A stretch of DNA of 64,000 nucleotides, from contig NZ_JAYGJO010000001.1 in NCBI RefSeq assembly GCF_035013185.1, forward strand, positions 248,001 through 312,000, read 5' to 3'. The DNA comes from Acerihabitans sp035013185. Its GTDB lineage: Bacteria > Pseudomonadota > Gammaproteobacteria > Enterobacterales > Enterobacteriaceae. Every line of letters begins with the position of its first letter. Within the stretch, counting starts at the first letter, position 1. Of the stretch, positions 62,655-64,000 are shown piece after piece. The translations under genes and the position numbers were made by a program. The notes under the pieces are model-generated. The model did not search any database. It was not told the origin of the DNA and saw nothing but the letters and a program-made list of their open reading frames with translations.

Positions 62655-64000
62655 TCATGCGTTTACGGCGGCCGCAACCGTCGCTTTGGCACCGTCATGT
62701 CGCAACCGTTCATAGGCGTGGGTCACGGCGTCAACAAAAGCAGGTATGGCGGGCAAGTCTGTACCAAACACCTGGTGCAGCGTCAGTAGCGCACGTACCC
62801 TGGGCTCGCCTTCGGGACTGGACAACACCAACTGATGCAAGGTTTCGCGCAGGGGATCGCGGATCTCAATGTTATCGCCAGCATCATCATGCCCACTCAC
62901 ATAACGCATCCAGCCGGCAATCCCCAAAGCCAGCAGGGGATAGGCGCTGCCTTGGGCAATATGCCAGCGTACCGAGTCCAGCAAGCGTTGTGGTAATTTC
63001 TGGGTACCGTCCATCGCAATTTGCCAGGTACGGTGTTGTAGCGCCGGGTTGGCGAATCGCGCGCGCAATTGTCGGCCATAGTCAGCGAGATTAACCGCCG
63101 ACGGATCCAGGCTCAAGGTCGGTGCCTGTTCGTTAACCATCAAGGCTGTCACCGCAGTGCAAAACGACCTGTCCGCCATACAATCACTGACATGCAGGTA
63201 ACCGGCCAGATACCCCAGCCATGCCAGGAACGAGTGGCTGCCGTTGAGCATACGCAGCTTCATTTGTTCATAAGGCGCAACATCGGTAACGAACTGTGCG
63301 CCGACGTGCTGCCATTCGGGCCGACCGGCCACAAAATGATCCTCAATGACCCATTGAATAAAGGGCTCGCAGGCGATAGCGCAGGGATCCTCCACGCCAA
63401 GCAGCGCGCTGATTTCATTTAGTGCCTCCGGCGTGGCGGCAGGGACGATACGGTCAACCATGGTGGCCGGAAAGGCGGCGTGCTGCGAAATCCACGCTGC
63501 CAGGGCCAGATCCTGCGCTTCGGCCAGTCCCAGTATCGCCCGTTTGACCACCTCACCATTGCCGGGAATATTATCACATGAAAGCAGGGTAAATGGCGCC
63601 AGCCCTCGCTGGTAACGGCGACGCAGTGCTTCCACCAGAATACCCGGCACTGAGGTGGGCTGCAGGGGATGACTCAGATCGGCCTGAATGGCAGGATGGC
63701 GACGATCCAACTCGCCGCTGTCCGGTTCAATGCAATAGCCTTTTTCGGTAATGGTCAGCGAGACGATAGCCACTTGGGGTTCGGCCAGTTTCTCCAGCAC
63801 TGCGTTCATTCCCTCGACGGCAGCAATCACTGATTCCCGCACTGCGCCAATAATGCGTGCCGATCGCGTCTCGCCATCCTTTTCCAATACGGTGAACAAA
63901 TGATCCTGGTGGCGCAGTGATGCCAATAAACCGGCGCTGTGCAAACTGACCTCACAAATACCCCAGTCGCCGCCAAGCTGATTAAGCACCCGATCGGTCA
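62655..64000 (-). CDS. yeiQ: Mannitol dehydrogenase-family oxidoreductase YeiQ (partial)
   Basis: The gene runs off the right edge, missing about 40 N-terminal residues including the NAD-binding glycine segment. About 448 residues are present. The family active-site stretch KLRMLNGSHSFLAWLGYLAG is clear, with Lys, Asn and His of the catalytic group. It resembles E. coli YeiQ and fructuronate reductases; the substrate is unknown, probably a hexuronate or polyol. The gene is followed by yeiR, as in E. coli. Confidence 0.9.
   Translation of the reverse strand, partial: TDRVLNQLGGDWGICEVSLHSAGLLASLRHQDHLFTVLEKDGETRSARIIGAVRESVIAAVEGMNAVLEKLAEPQVAIVSLTITEKGYCIEPDSGELDRRHPAIQADLSHPLQPTSVPGILVEALRRRYQRGLAPFTLLSCDNIPGNGEVVKRAILGLAEAQDLALAAWISQHAAFPATMVDRIVPAATPEALNEISALLGVEDPCAIACEPFIQWVIEDHFVAGRPEWQHVGAQFVTDVAPYEQMKLRMLNGSHSFLAWLGYLAGYLHVSDCMADRSFCTAVTALMVNEQAPTLSLDPSAVNLADYGRQLRARFANPALQHRTWQIAMDGTQKLPQRLLDSVRWHIAQGSAYPLLALGIAGWMRYVSGHDDAGDNIEIRDPLRETLHQLVLSSPEGEPRVRALLTLHQVFGTDLPAIPAFVDAVTHAYERLRHDGAKATVAAAVNA

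Overview
The window comes from a gamma-proteobacterium of the order Enterobacterales. Proteins and gene order follow Escherichia coli closely: menFDHBCE, yfaY, nrdAB-yfaE, ubiG, gyrA, rcsCBD, an ompC-type porin, then tRNA-Pro, yejM-yejL-yejK-rplY-radD-rsuA-bcr-yejG-yejFEBA-mepS-yeiR-yeiQ. The core is interrupted by AT-rich accessory stretches with broken genes, repeat copies and an insertion-sequence remnant. This resembles a host-associated or recently reshaped genome of the Serratia/Yersinia/Sodalis kind, but the genus cannot be fixed from the sequence alone.

Layout. 1-1.0 kb: tail of an export/redox cluster (ABC ATPase end, TlpA-like lipoprotein, cytochrome c), probably the end of an FTR1/P19-type iron locus. 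1.1-8.9 kb: elaB and the complete menaquinone operon menF-menD-menH-menB-menC-menE. 8.9-14 kb: yfaY and, on the other strand, the class Ia ribonucleotide reductase operon nrdA-nrdB-yfaE with NrdR boxes and a DnaA box. 14.4-18.5 kb: ubiG and gyrA, divergent, separated by a palindromic repeat element. 18.6-25 kb: the Rcs phosphorelay (rcsC convergent with rcsD-rcsB). 25-29 kb: an MFS transporter and a DUF4186 gene, then a small RNA gene that I identify as micF, then an ompC-type porin.

29-41 kb is an accessory region between ompC and tRNA-Pro. It holds an orphan NMT1-type binding protein, a short-chain dehydrogenase, a possible 25-residue membrane protein with a perfect Shine-Dalgarno, pagP behind a good PhoP box, a methyltransferase fragment, an Rpn-family nuclease, an IS3-family remnant, a DUF1460 lipoprotein, and a decayed uptake/amidase operon ending in a MerR-isochorismatase fusion whose nucleophile cysteine is serine, followed by murP without murQ.

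41-64 kb returns to E. coli-like order: tRNA-Pro(GGG), the yejM-to-bcr block, an ankyrin-repeat pseudogene, an intact Fur-box-preceded efeUOB iron system, a GC-rich repeat cluster, yejG, the Yej peptide ABC transporter, mepS, yeiR and a truncated yeiQ. lpxT, which sits between mepS and yeiR in E. coli, is missing.

Envelope control runs through the window: Rcs, MicF/OmpC, PagP, YejM (LPS control) and MepS (murein hydrolase) all act on the envelope. The most interesting candidates are the MerR-isochorismatase fusion, the micF orthologue, the small membrane ORF and the PhoP-controlled pagP in the accessory region.
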